From Paramacrobiotus metropolitanus (Eukaryota > Tardigrada > Eutardigrada > Parachela > Macrobiotidae), in assembly GCF_019649055.1 (NCBI RefSeq), contig NW_026570429.1:1-64000 (forward strand): a stretch of 64,000 nt of DNA, given 5' to 3'. The translations under genes and the position numbers were made by a program. Positions 22,598 to 34,073 of the stretch are shown here, piece after piece. The notes beneath the pieces were generated by a model. That model was not told where the DNA came from and did no database searches. It worked only from the letters and a program-made list of their open reading frames with translations. Position 1 is the first letter of the stretch. Every line of letters begins with the position of its first letter.

Positions 22598-23700
22598 AAC
22601 TTCTTGGTACATAGGTACAAGTTTTCCTGAAAAAATCACGTGCGCATATACAGTAATAAAATAAAAGGATTTTCTATAACGACTCTTCGTTATAGAACTT
22701 CGTGTAATCTCTAAAACTAAATCAGTACAAAGATTAGGAAATGTACGGCTAGGTATGTACTCTTTCCCTAGAGCTACATACAATGCATTCTACTTTCAGC
22801 TACATCGAAGGGCGCCATGGATCTTCCGGCTGTCGTACTGGCGACAATATTTGCCCATGTGGATGCAGTGACGCAAAAATCACTACATCGGTAATATGCA
22901 CATGCAACTGCACAATAAAACACTGTGTTTACATTCAAAAATGCACGGAAAATGTGTCAACTGCGGCGAAGGGAAATCAGTACAGTACAGTAGTACCAAA
23001 CTTGTACCTGCATTCAGACGTACTCTCATTGCCTTGGCTATGATTGCTCATGTGCACGGCCGGTCAGAAATATAGATACACAAATTCATCACAACGCTCT
23101 CCCACATAGTGCTAAATATTTGGAACTGTAATTAATACTGTGATTATTCTTGCTTAATAAAATTCAATATTCATCAGGCATTGCCAAAGCATATGATAAA
23201 CGTCACCGTTTTCCAGCGTCTGTCGTTCATGGTACCACATTTTATTGGGAAAGCAGTATAGCCGGAGCGCCATTCTATCTTGCCCTCGTTCCCCGCACGT
23301 GCTAGGAGATGAGAGGTCGCTGTACTTGGCCGGTGCACTCGTTTCCTGCACTAACTCCACTACCGATACATTATTGTTGGATCAGTTCTTCCACACGCAG
23401 AATAACACGGCGTTGTTGACGGCCCGTCATGTGTCGCTGCCACTCCGCTATTTCCTGTCCTACTGCAAAGCGGACATTTCCCTGTGGTGGGAACTGGAAT
23501 GGTATCCGCCAGTCACCAACATGCACCTTTTTTGCCACTTGCAGATGATGGACTCCAGCTGCCGACTGTTAGGTAAATAAACGTAAATTACCCAATTTGA
23601 TTTTCAACCAGCTGGGAGCAGTTTTGCGACATACTGTAACTTATATGGTACTAACACAGCTGGAAACAGTTACACCTAGTTTAACATCGGTGTGACTTTT

Positions 23701-24184
23701 TAAGGAGAATGCTCCGGTACATGGTGTCAAAAATGGGATACATGCACCAAAACTTTCGCTTTCGTGCACTCCAAAACACTTTTTTGTGACGCTTTATGTC
23801 ATTCTAAAGCTAAAATTTACTGGATTGTGTATTGGATTGTGTAGGTACTGGATTGTGCAGGTACATTGTTCCGAAAACCGATTGCGCGCGCAACATCCGG
23901 TTGCCGAGATATGGGGTACTGAAATGGGCGAAAAGTTTAAACGCATTGTTGTGTACCAAAAGTCTGGCCATTACCCGATCTTCTTGAAAATTTGTTGTAA
24001 AAGACACATGGTCACAAAGTCAAAAGTTCAAAAGCCACAAAGTCGCTTTTAGAACAATGTGTACAAATCATTTAGCCTTAGAATGACATAAATTATTACA
24101 AAAGAATGCTTCCGAGTGCTCGAAAGCGATAGTTTTAGCGTATGTATTCCGTTTTTGACGCTATGTACCGGGTTCTTCCCCTTA
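23701..24184. mobile_element. Non-autonomous DNA element with 114-bp inverted repeats
   Basis: 23701-23814 and 24071-24184 are imperfect inverted repeats (outer taagg(a/g)gaa, inner tttatgtcattctaa(a/g)gctaaa). The 256-bp interior lacks a transposase. A shorter related copy lies in inverse orientation at about 55905-56195. Confidence 0.85.
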
Positions 24185-24825
24185 AGATCATTAGAGCACA
24201 TTTTACGCATATAGAAAAATTATAGTAGTAGTATACTTAACTTAATCCTAGCAGTATAGGTCAATCACAGTGTGCGACTTTGTTTTTACAACCTAAATGT
24301 GCATTCCTTGTTCGGTACCCCAGAAATACTTTGTATTAATGGCCAAATCAAGCGAAGCCAAAGAAATAATGATGCTCTCCGGGTGCGCTGACCAGTGGAC
24401 ATATTGCCTCACAAGAGAAACCGTTGCCGACGCAGTAACTGCCATGCGGAGTTTGCTCGATGCTTGTAACCGCCTCTGTCATGCGCAGCGTGAGCAAATC
24501 ACAGGGACTAACAGTGGAACGCGAATGGAGGGAGTGTCCAGACAAAACCTACAGTGTGCATTAAGACAACTGCAAACAAATTCCCGTGGACCCAGAGGCG
24601 ACAACCCTTTTGGCTAGGATCTTTGAGATGTTTGAACCGACGCTTGTCCATGGCGGACCAATTTGCATCCCTACAAAAGGTTTCTCTCCTTCTATAATGA
24701 AAGTTCTTATTCGTCAACCCATAGCTGCCCCAATGAACGGAGATTTGTCTGTCGACTGTTGGCTGCGATTTACTTAATATTGGTACCTGCACAAATTTGG
24801 TTGGTCAGTTAGTGGCTCAGTGACC

Positions 24826-24921
24826 TTTTAGTATTCTACCGTTTACCGTTTTAGTATTCTACCGTTTAGTATTCTACCGTATTCTACCGTTTTACCTTTT
24901 AGTATTCTACCGTTTTAGTTT
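24826..24921. repeat. tagtattctaccgtt tandem repeat
   Basis: Five to six imperfect copies of ttttagtattctaccg in tandem, some with internal deletions. Confidence 0.85.
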
Positions 24922-26074
24922 TTTTCTTCCTATGGCACGGGTTTTGGCCATCTTCAGTTGTAACAACGTAACAGACTGTTCATATATAGACATATTCAAA
25001 ACCATACCCTCGCAGCATTTTCGTTGAAAATAACGTAAAGAACGTTACGTTACATGTGTCGCTGCGATAATGAAACTCGTTCGCGCAGCGTTTTGTTTTA
25101 ACTTTAAGGGTAAGCGTGGCGAGCTTGTTTAATGGCGTGGCCAATGTTAGTCTATCACTGCACTGGCACTCGAGATTCGAAAACAATATTGCCACATTAT
25201 TCACTTTTAACTGCAATAGTCAATACCGAATGAAATAACGCTCTGAGTTTTCATTCGTCGGACTGACTTTTCATTCGTACATTAGATTGATGCCCTTCGT
25301 TGCATCTGCAGCGACAGTTTTCAACTACTTATATTATTATGTAGATAGTGCCGGTAAAATGTCAAGTACAGAATGTCTGTACGTACCGTCACCGCTGAAG
25401 TATACAGTACCAACTCCGTACCAAAGCAGGTATTTGTTTAACGTGATATTCGTCCATTTTTTACATGGCCAATTACGTATAGATTATCGACCGAAGCGTA
25501 GCGAATATCCTCTGTGTTCAGCGCTACTACAAAATGCGATGTTTGAGAGGCCTTTTGGCTCCATTCAGGCTGAGAAACCAGCTGTCTTTTTTACCCACAC
25601 TGTCAATTGTCCATTTTTGTTGTGTTCTTAGTCGTGCTTTTATCGCGTATACGACTTCTTCCGATACTTAGCCCAAACTGTACAACGTTGCAAAAACCAT
25701 ACTTACTAGTTTGTTGAGTAAGTAATAGCGGTGCACTTATTTTCTACTTATTTTTGCATTTCCCTATTTACTGGAAGCTCGATAGTTAGTACTGCTTGAT
25801 TTCCGGTTCACAGCGAAGTGAGCGAACACGCATAATTTTTGATACGCGCTGTGTTCGTTTCCACCAGCTTTTAGTGCCCATAGCCCCGTCACCAAGGTAT
25901 CGCATTTCGAACAGCGTTTATACAGCAAAAATTTATGGTTTCCCCTACCAACGCCCAGATGCTTCGTAAAGCAATTTCTAACACGGCCTTTTCATCCTAC
26001 TAATTCTTATAATAATAACTTCAAGCACCAAGAAAAGCCGTAATTGTACGACCGCTGCTTTCAAAAACCACAAA
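24922..26074. other. Intergenic, no supported gene
   Basis: A plus-strand frame at 25287-25631 is open for 114 codons but has no recognised motif and no visible splice partners, so I do not call it. The rest is the 5' side of the EF-hand gene. Confidence 0.45.
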
Positions 26075-27758
26075 ATGCCGCTGCAGTTGACATCGGAGTT
26101 TCTGAAGAGCTTACATTTGGACCGCGGTGAACTGTGGCTGAATGCACGGCAGACACATATCCTGCACGCGCTGTATGATTTTCTAGATGTGCATCGCGAT
26201 GGCAAATGGAACGACGTCATCTTCTACGAGGCAAGGTACCTACTACCAGAATTCTTAATTCACGACCTACAGGAAGACTTTATATAATGAAATGTTGCTT
26301 AAACATAAAGTTGTAAACTTTGACTTTTTGAGGATTTGAATTATGCGTAAACACTCAGTAAATAAACACGTACAAACTGTACTCCAGTTAAACTGTTTTA
26401 ATTTTAAACGCTGTATACAGAGGGTGAGCCACCCACATTGGCACACTTTTGGTAGGAAATTATTTGTGACTTCTGGACTCAAGTCCTGTCAAATCCGCTG
26501 ATGCAATTTTTTCCCTTAGCGCTCTGTGAACGGAAAGAAACTAATTTTCCATGAAGATTTCGCGCACACGTGACATAAAGTGACCACAAGTGTCCGCGAC
26601 CGGCGAAAAAAACGCACACAAAACGTTTCACTTCGTATTTTTGTTCTGAAATGATAATTAGTGAAGCAAGCATTTTCTTGGTCACATTCAGTTTCTAATT
26701 TTAGAAGATTTTAAGGGCTATATGAAAAAGTACAATGTTGTCTGAAAACCTTATTCAGAATCCCGAGGAAAAAAAACATAAGTTTTAAAAAACTGGGGAT
26801 TTACACTTTCAATGATGCGGCTGGCTTTTGCAGTGGGAACCTCGTGGCAAAAAACCGCCGATACCGATTTCGCTTTAATGTAAACAAATATTTATTTAGA
26901 CAGGCTTGTAGAAGATATTCTGTGAAATTCAGGACGAATGGACAACTTGTTAGAGAATGGCAGATGTCTTCTGGACTTCCGGTCAGTTTTGGGAGCCGAC
27001 GTCCAGAAAAACTCAGCCGTGGCTCCAGGTTTTTCTTCCTGGATTTTGAAAGGAATCCTTTACTAAACTCAGATAAATTTATCAAGTATAAAATACCCCA
27101 GGCTGTCGGGTAATGTTTTTGAAAAAGTTGTTGTAGACGACAGGAAATTTTAAAAATTCAGTTTGTGCAGTGTGCCAATGTGGGTGGCTCACCCTCTGTA
27201 CATACACACTGCTAAATTTTGAATCGCGCATTTGCTGGAACAATAAGCTAAAAATATGCGAGATAATTATAAACAAAATAAAAATTCCTTCGGTAAATAA
27301 CTAAAGAACCCTTTTTTGCTGCGTCTCGTTTAGTTCATGACGCATGCGACGAACCTGAGCGATCGGCGCATCCAACGCGTCTTCGATATGCTGGATAAAG
27401 GTTGTCGTGGGTTTATTGTCTTTGAGGAGTTTTATGTGCTTATCTGCCTAATGGTGGCCGCGTACAACAAATTGGAGAAGAAATTCATCCTGCGCCACGC
27501 CAAAATGTGCTTTACACTGATGGATGAGGATTTCTCCGGGTCCATTTCCGCCAAGGAATTTACGGACGTTGGCTTTTTGTGGAATTTGGAAGGTGGGTAT
27601 TTATTCTGTTAGTCTTTAATGAAATTGCTTCTACTTTCTCTGGAAATATTGCAGAACAGCAGATATTGAAGATTTTCAAAGAGTACGATGTGAACGGTGA
27701 CGCGGAAATTGACTGGGAGGAATTCCGCTTTTTCGCCATGGCGGCGTTGTCGGACTAG
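26075..27758 (+). CDS. EF-hand protein resembling EFCAB9
   Basis: Three exons: 26075-26235, 27334-27592 and 27655-27758. The product of about 174 aa follows the vertebrate EFCAB9 layout: LDVHRDGKWNDVIFYEA, then RVFDMLDKGCRGFIVFEEFYVLICLMVA (a degenerate first EF-hand), then DEDFSGSISAKEF and DVNGDAEIDWEEF, two canonical Ca2+-binding loops. EFCAB9 is the pH- and Ca2+-sensing partner of CATSPERZ on the CatSper sperm channel; whether this orthologue does the same is inference. The exon 2/3 junction is in phase (gtgggt...gcag). The exon 1/2 junction (gtacct...gtttag) is one base out of phase, so a microexon, a non-standard splice or an indel is needed there. Intron 1 (1.1 kb) carries a TA-flanked element. 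Another calmodulin-like family member is the alternative. Confidence 0.65.
26418..27198. mobile_element. TA-flanked MITE (Tc1/mariner-type) in intron 1
   Basis: The 781-bp element has perfect terminal inverted repeats of about 29 bp (outer cagagggtgagccacccaca; 26418-26446 and 27170-27198) and sits between TA dinucleotides at 26416-26417 and 27199-27200. This is the hallmark of Tc1/mariner-type transposition. No frame inside looks like a transposase, so it is non-autonomous. Confidence 0.9.
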
Positions 27759-28823
27759 TTTGATAGGGACAGCACTGATTTAAATTTTTTGGGGCGTCTT
27801 TTTCTATGTTAATAATTACCCCAGTTATGTTTCGTTCGGTCGGTTAGGTAGAAACCGCGCTTGTTATCATCGCCTTTAACAGTTTAACGTATAAAGCAGT
27901 TTATATAGTATCCTAAATTAAAAAGCCAAGTGTAAGTTCTATAGAAAAAAATATTGATCATAAATAATTTCAGTTAAAGTCTGTTAAGGAAATCACACAT
28001 TCATTTGAGCTGGTAGATCCCGATAATACAGTATAGAATTGGCTAGGTAAATCAAGAATCAACACGAAGGAGGTGTTTTTGTTTCGATTTCTTGTCATAG
28101 CGCAACTGTATCTGTACAGCACCGTATTCATCGGATTGGCGGGAATGTTTATTGTTTTTACAAATTTATTCGCGCATATAAAACAGTTAGACAAATACGT
28201 ATAGCAACTTTGCGAGTAATTAAACAAAAAATAGAGGTTCAGGAAGACGTGATTTCTTCTCGCAGAATCGCGATGACGGCGCTCTATCAACAAAAAGGGC
28301 GTTTGAACAACAATGATATGGTGACTTTACTGCCAAAAAACAACACCAGAACAGCACTGTTGCGTATCACGCAAGCATGAAGTTCGGTAAAACGCTCGTT
28401 GGCCACGTAATTGGCTCCCTGAATTCAGTTCATCCCTTGCGTCCTGCCGTCATCCCGATTCTAACAGAAAATATGAACGGTATAATAACATTGTATGGAA
28501 AATCTTTATACGACCATGGATACGCGAAGCATGTTACCTGCGAGAAGAAATCCCTTTTCCCGAGCTCAGTCCATGTAGCGATGGTTGCAGTAGCGATTCA
28601 ACTGCGCCGCGCCAGGAAACTTTCCTAGCAACCAGAACAACAAACGATCAAAATAGATTATGGAATGTATAATAATTATACGAAAAAAATAAATAAGTAT
28701 AGCAGCAGAGTGGAATTACTGGTGAGATAATTAATCAGTAAAAGTAAGCGGTAAAACAGGTAACACAAAAAAATAATAAAAATTTAGTGGTTCGATAAAC
28801 TCGTAAGCAAGTAAGCTACTGAA
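27759..28823. other. Intergenic, no supported gene
   Basis: 3' flank of the EF-hand gene and unassigned sequence. An 83-codon plus frame at 28377-28628 (MKFGKTLVGHVIGSLNSVHP) has no recognised motif and is left uncalled. Confidence 0.45.
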
Positions 28824-28942
28824 CTAAATTATCATAGAAGATTTTAAATAAGTTGCGGTTTACCATGATAAACTGCTCCGCTGAAATTTTCCCCGTGATG
28901 AACCGATCGGGATTGGCGTAATAGTCCGGAAAGGTCACGGCT
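28824..28942 (-). CDS. Orphan terminal exon (unrecognised)
   Basis: After a plausible acceptor (cttaaagtag) the minus strand reads AVTFPDYYANPDRFITG, then KISAEQFIMVNRNLFKIFYD, then a stop at 28824-28826. The composition and aromatic pattern look like real protein. No upstream coding exon can be found on this strand before the EXOC8 start 550 bp away, so this is probably a leftover last exon or a retro-insertion. Family unknown. Confidence 0.35.
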
Positions 28943-29492
28943 GCTACTTTAAGATAACGTAAGCATGTAAGTCATAAGAGTTTAACCGAGCGCAAAATTG
29001 GCTGTCGCAGCCCGGGAGCTGCTGAAAAGCAGACTAAATTTTTATACTGTAACAGTTTCGCCATGCGCATTCCCAGTTCGCTGTTGCTATGCCGCTGTTA
29101 ACCGTTACGAAAATGTCGAAAAAATCGTGCTTCGCGAGAAAAAAAGGGAGCACTGTGTTGTTATGCTTATTAGCCATACAAGTACTGAGTACCGAGTACG
29201 TACTAGCGCTCCCTAAAATGCATTGAAATTATCATTGCACACGTGACCCCGTTTTTTATATGGTGATACAAGTATCACTTCAACTTCACGGTTCACAGTA
29301 ATCAACATTAGCGCCTAAGCAAATATTATTACAACGTAGCATTCCAAGTTTGTTTACCTTCAGTTATTATGTTTATTTCAGGTTGTTATGTTTATTTCAG
29401 CATTGTACTACAGAAGAGTTATGATTAACATAAACTATACTTTAGAAATCTGGAAGGGAATTTTATTTCCTGACATTGTGTCCCGTTGAAAC
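28943..29492. other. Intergenic, EXOC8 promoter side
   Basis: A short direct repeat (gttatgtttatttcag twice, about 29368-29400) precedes the gene. No other gene seen. Confidence 0.5.
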
Positions 29493-32400
29493 ATGAAGCA
29501 GGCACTACGCGGCACACGAACTCTGCACGAGCACCTGGAGGATCATAAATTCAATCCGCATGACTGTATAATTTGCTCTACCATTCTCCAAGTTCCGTTA
29601 CATTTCACAACGGCGAAAATCTTCGTAGATATCGGCACGCTGCTGGGTCGCGGCGATATTCGGCACCGCCTGCAGGACAGCCGTCACGAGGCGGAGCATG
29701 TCAAATCCATCGCCGTGCAGGGACTCAAAGAGAGCGCGTTCAGCTACCACGCTCAGATCGTCAAAGCGGTCAAAGAGCTGAAAAGTACGAATTCTCTGTC
29801 GAGCGGATCAGTTGTGCATTTGTTTTGTGCTCGTTTATTTAGCAACAGTTCTCTTTATTTGTCAGCAGCGATGCAGAACAGTTTAGAGGAACTGCGTGGA
29901 TTACTGGTGGAAGAACAGGGCGTACTGAGCCGCGCCATGGAAGAGCCGAAAGCGTTGACAGACGATAACAAGCAAAGTAACAATCTAACCGCACAGCTTT
30001 TTAACGTTTTCGGTTAATTTAATCGTCGTGTGTTCGCAGAGCTGACGGAGACAAAACGCTCTCGCTTCATCACGCGCAAAAGTCTTTCTGGGCTCTTTAA
30101 CAAAATCGATGGATTCGGTGCTGTATGTCTGCGCCTTGACACCACCAGGCTTTACGCTAAATGTATCTGGTTGTTGTCAGACAGGTTTAAAGGATCGCGA
30201 ACGGATGCTTATCGGCAGCAAGGATGTCCGCGAAGTGGACATGCACACGCTGGAGAAGCGGCATAATATGATTGCGCATCTGTTTACGGACTGCATCATC
30301 CTGACATTATGGACGCCGCATCAGTATGTTTGTGACGAATGCTACCGTTTCGTAAGCTTGATCGCATTTAAACTGTCATTTTTTTTGAAACCTTACATTT
30401 GCTGTGCATTTAAGTTTTTCGGAAAACTGAGCACGACTCTAAAGGTATGGTATAGCTAGCGTTTATGCTTGAAGTATAGCTTATGGCTCTAAATGTACCG
30501 AAACAGAAACTTAAACAAATTATGTACACTGATTGTTCCTCGTTAAAAATTTCGCAATGTAAAAATGCGGTTAAATATCTTGAGTGTTTTCTGTAGTGAA
30601 AAGCACGTGTACATCCAGTACACCTTCGTCGACGTGATTTATTTCGACTTCATCTCCGCAGTGGAGCCGTACAGCGCTCCTGCCGTCAAGAAACCGCATC
30701 GGTTCTTCGATTTTGGACATTCCAACCATAAAGAGCGCACCAGTCACCGCGTTCACTTCCCGTTCATGGTGACCTTTCATAATGACCCAACAGCGCGGCT
30801 ATTCGACGTAGACAGCGCTCATGAACGGGTAGGATCCAACAGACACATTTAATCCTTTTTATTACTTCATTAGAAAACGTATTGATTATATTTTATTAAA
30901 AATCCAAACTGTTGCGTTCTTCAGCGCCACTGTTTTGCTAAAAACTGCCTCGATTGCAGGACGAATGGATAGCGTATCTGAAAGAATACGCTAGTCTTCT
31001 GCAAAACGACAAACCAAGGAATCGCCGTCTGTCAACCAACTTATCAGGTACACGCTATAAAACTTTAAAGTGTGGGCGGGAAATTAACGGTTGCATCGCG
31101 TAGTTCAGTGGTGCATGATTCCCTGGAGGACATCCTCGACCGGCACCGTTCGTCCCTACAGAATATGCTGCCCGGTGAGCACGGTCTGGCGCAGTGGTAC
31201 CGCGACGCACCGGTGGACATTAACGACTACTGCGACACCAAGGAGTACGCACAGGCCATCGATTTAGTGCGGGAAGCGCAAGCGTACTGGCACAAGGAGA
31301 TCAGCTGGGATGAGCGGAAGGAGGGACGCTATTATCACCGTGAATACGCTACAGAGTTTTGGACAGTTACACAGTAAATAGTATAAATGGTTATGGAAAT
31401 GTTTGTAGGGAAATGTCTGGATGCGGAAGAGCGGCTGGTGGAGCATTTGTTGGAGAATTTCCGATTTGCGTTAAACTGTCCGTTGGGTGTTGATTGGGTG
31501 ACGTGCGGGGAGATTGTCGGGCATTTGCGGGAACTGGGTCTTCTTTTTCAGGTACTTGATAATAAAGTGTGAAACTTTTCAGTAACGTTTATTAGCAATA
31601 GGATTATGGATTCCCCCTCTTGCCAAACATCACTATTTTTTCAGCAATATTTTGCTTAAAATTAAACCGACGACCTTTATTCGTTATGCTTAAACAGGAC
31701 AAAGTTTTTTTATTAATAATAATTGTGTTTCACAGTTAATCAAGTAAAACACTTTAAGAAATCAGGGCAGTCAATCATTACTATGTATTTTAAAATAAGC
31801 AAGGCAAATAGAATAATTTTGTTTTAAATAATAAATTCTTCGAATAGTTAATCACACAGTCGGTTTACTTAAAAAAATTGAATGACACAGCAAATTAACT
31901 GGCAGGTTTTAACGTCCTGAATACGGTTTGTTTTAAATATTTTTTAAGTTTTTGTACGTTTGTCAGGCCGTGTTGGTGTACCTTGATTTCCGGACCTGGT
32001 TGTTGAATCAAGCACTAGAGGTGGAATTACGCGACGGGACTCCTGATTTGTACGTACAAAAAAAGACCGTCGTAGTCCTACGACAATTTGAAATCGCCTC
32101 GACAGAGCTGAAGGAGCTGGAACTGGACAGAAGTCGACAGCATCGAACCGGTAAATCATTCCAGACTTTAAAGTAATGATAAACATTTCTAGTAATCGCA
32201 GAATGCTTCGCTGCAGCATTTGTGGCATGGATACGATACCACTGGATCCGTTTCTGCACCGATATTCAGCAGTTCGTCTTCTGCCACCGTCTCAGCTTTG
32301 GTGATGTCCAGCGGAATGTGCAATTTTTACGTCAGTCCGCCAAAGATCTGGTAATTTTTTTAATACTGCTTTGAAAGCGAAAACAAAATTATATTATAAA

Positions 32401-33413
32401 GTAATGTATAAACACTCATAATATATCATAAATAAAATAATGTATAATATATAAAAATAATATATAAAAAACAATATTATAAGAAAATCAATATCCTTTT
32501 TAATCAGGGCAGCAAAATAGGATTCGACATCTCCCTGCAGTTGGAAGGTTGTTTGGCCGAGTCGGTAGCGCGTTGGCTGGAAAGCTGGATTGAACGTATG
32601 GGAACGCATTTTAAGGAAGAAACAAAGGTATAATGGAATCGTAACTTCAACCGATAAAATTTTAAAATGAAAAACGAATTTAATTAGCTTGGTAATTCAA
32701 TAAACTACACTGAAACCAAAATAAATTTAGTTATATGAATTTGACAAACTGAATAACTCAATTTACATTGTAAGTGTAAGTTGATTCTCAGGGAAAATGT
32801 TGGTCAGTGGTGACCTTCGAAACGGACGCCGACCAGCATGTCTTCATCGAGCAATGCAAACGCCAAGGTCTCGGTGACCTTTCGGAATTTGTTGGTAAAT
32901 CAGCCGAATACGATAATCGCTGTGAAAGACGTGATAACGTAGACCCATTTCCAGACGATCATCAGCTGCACATTATTGCCGAAGTTCTGCATTATGCGAA
33001 AGAGTATTTGCAACTCTTTGACGCTATCTTCGCCATCTGCCATCACGGAATGCGGCGGCTGGCCAAGAAATGTTTAGCGTTGGCACTAAGTCCGCTTTTG
33101 GAGAATCTGCGAACTTTGTTGTCGGGTGAACTACCGGCCGAGTGCAACGTGAGTTGTTGCTGATAAAGTGTGTGTGTGTTCGTACTAGATTGTGCGGATA
33201 AAACGTGTTCTAACGTAGATGACGCTGATTCAAGGCAGCGTGCGATACCTCAATAATATTTTCATCCCCAATGTGGAAGCGGTGTTTCATTCGAAGTATG
33301 TGGGCTGCAGTTACTTGTTGTTTGTGGAAAAAGAAGCGCTGGAAGATCTGTTGCGAAAGGTCAACGAGAGCCTGGCCACACAATTCTACAAACGAAGCCA
33401 TATTGCTCTGTAA
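29493..33413 (+). CDS. EXOC8: Exocyst complex component 8 (Exo84), 14 exons
   Basis: The exons are 29493-29565, 29629-29784, 29869-29976, 30040-30122, 30181-30323, 30597-30828, 30960-31047, 31109-31339, 31409-31551, 31967-32150, 32193-32350, 32508-32627, 32792-33148 and 33219-33413. All phases agree and give 756 aa (human 725). Order of features: KFNPHDYIGTLLGRGD at the start (equivalent to the FDxxxYV...L motif), a coiled-coil segment (RHRLQDSRHEAEHVKSI ... SLEELRGLLVEEQ), a PH domain beginning near residue 140 (VREVDMHTLEKRHNM, HLFTDCIILTLW), then the helical Exo84 C-terminal domain. Exo84 is part of the octameric exocyst that tethers secretory vesicles to the plasma membrane. The PH domain binds phosphoinositide or Ral. 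It is more diverged than most animal orthologues. The assignment comes from motif order and length; no search was run. Confidence 0.8.
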
Positions 33414-34073
33414 TGGGCTTTGTGATATTATATCACATAATTCTTTCTCCCCACTGTATTGCAAAGTCGACTAAATGTTGTGGCTGTCTGTTAGAATATC
33501 TGCTAAAGCCAAATGATCTTGTGGTGATTAATTGTATATTTTTCACAAAGTGAAAACACTTCGCTGAATATAACCCTCTGGTAAACTGCAACCGAACAAT
33601 TTCCAAATAATCTAACTTAAACGAACGGTTATGGTTGGACAACAGGGCAAATGAGGCGTCCCTCCTTCTTACTGACTCGAGAGGATGGCTAAAACGTTTT
33701 TAGTGCGCGTCTGCCTGTTTATTACACCTGCGCAAACGGTTTTCCTGCCAATGCAGCATGTATAAAATATTTTTCTGCAAAATAAAAACGAGGCAAAAAA
33801 GTGTTTCGGAGCAAGGGTAAGTTGCAGAAAGTGCATCATATTTCAGCACCTTGTTTCCCAATATTTCTCTTAACAACACAGGCAACACTGGTAGTACAAC
33901 AGTAAATCAATGCCAGAAACTTTTAGACATTCCCAGCGTGTATGTCTGCTAACGCGGTTCATCTTTTCATGGACGCTTGTAGCATTAATTCTGCTAGACA
34001 AAAATAAACTGCCGTAGGGAATAACTAGAAACAAACTCGAAGCCGATAAAGAAACTGGCGCGACCGTTACCCA
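33414..34073. other. Intergenic, convergent 3' ends
   Basis: Between the plus-strand EXOC8 gene and minus-strand pseudokinase 1. No gene seen. Confidence 0.5.

Larger units (their letters stand above)
21230..24777 (+). pseudogene. Broken exons of an F-box-family gene
   Basis: Several exon-like pieces lie in order on the plus strand. 21273-21551 encodes NTFHKVTIPLKSCWPWCQFP. 22793-22891, after an acceptor ctttcag and before gtaata, contains MDLPAVVLATIFAHVDAV, an F-box-like LPxxVLxxIFxxVD pattern. 23163-23290 and 23275-23574 are two frames of one exon with a frameshift between them. 24586-24777 ends DCWLRFT. MITEs at 22003-22597 and 23701-24184 fall between the pieces. F-box proteins normally recruit substrates to SCF ubiquitin ligases. 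The frame breaks and insertions suggest a dead copy, possibly the former downstream half of the gene at 20290. The exon order is inferred and only the F-box piece is recognised. Confidence 0.45.

Noticed and set aside
25287-25631. 114-codon plus frame as a gene
   Set aside because: No motif, no splice partner, and ordinary length for AT-rich chance frames here.
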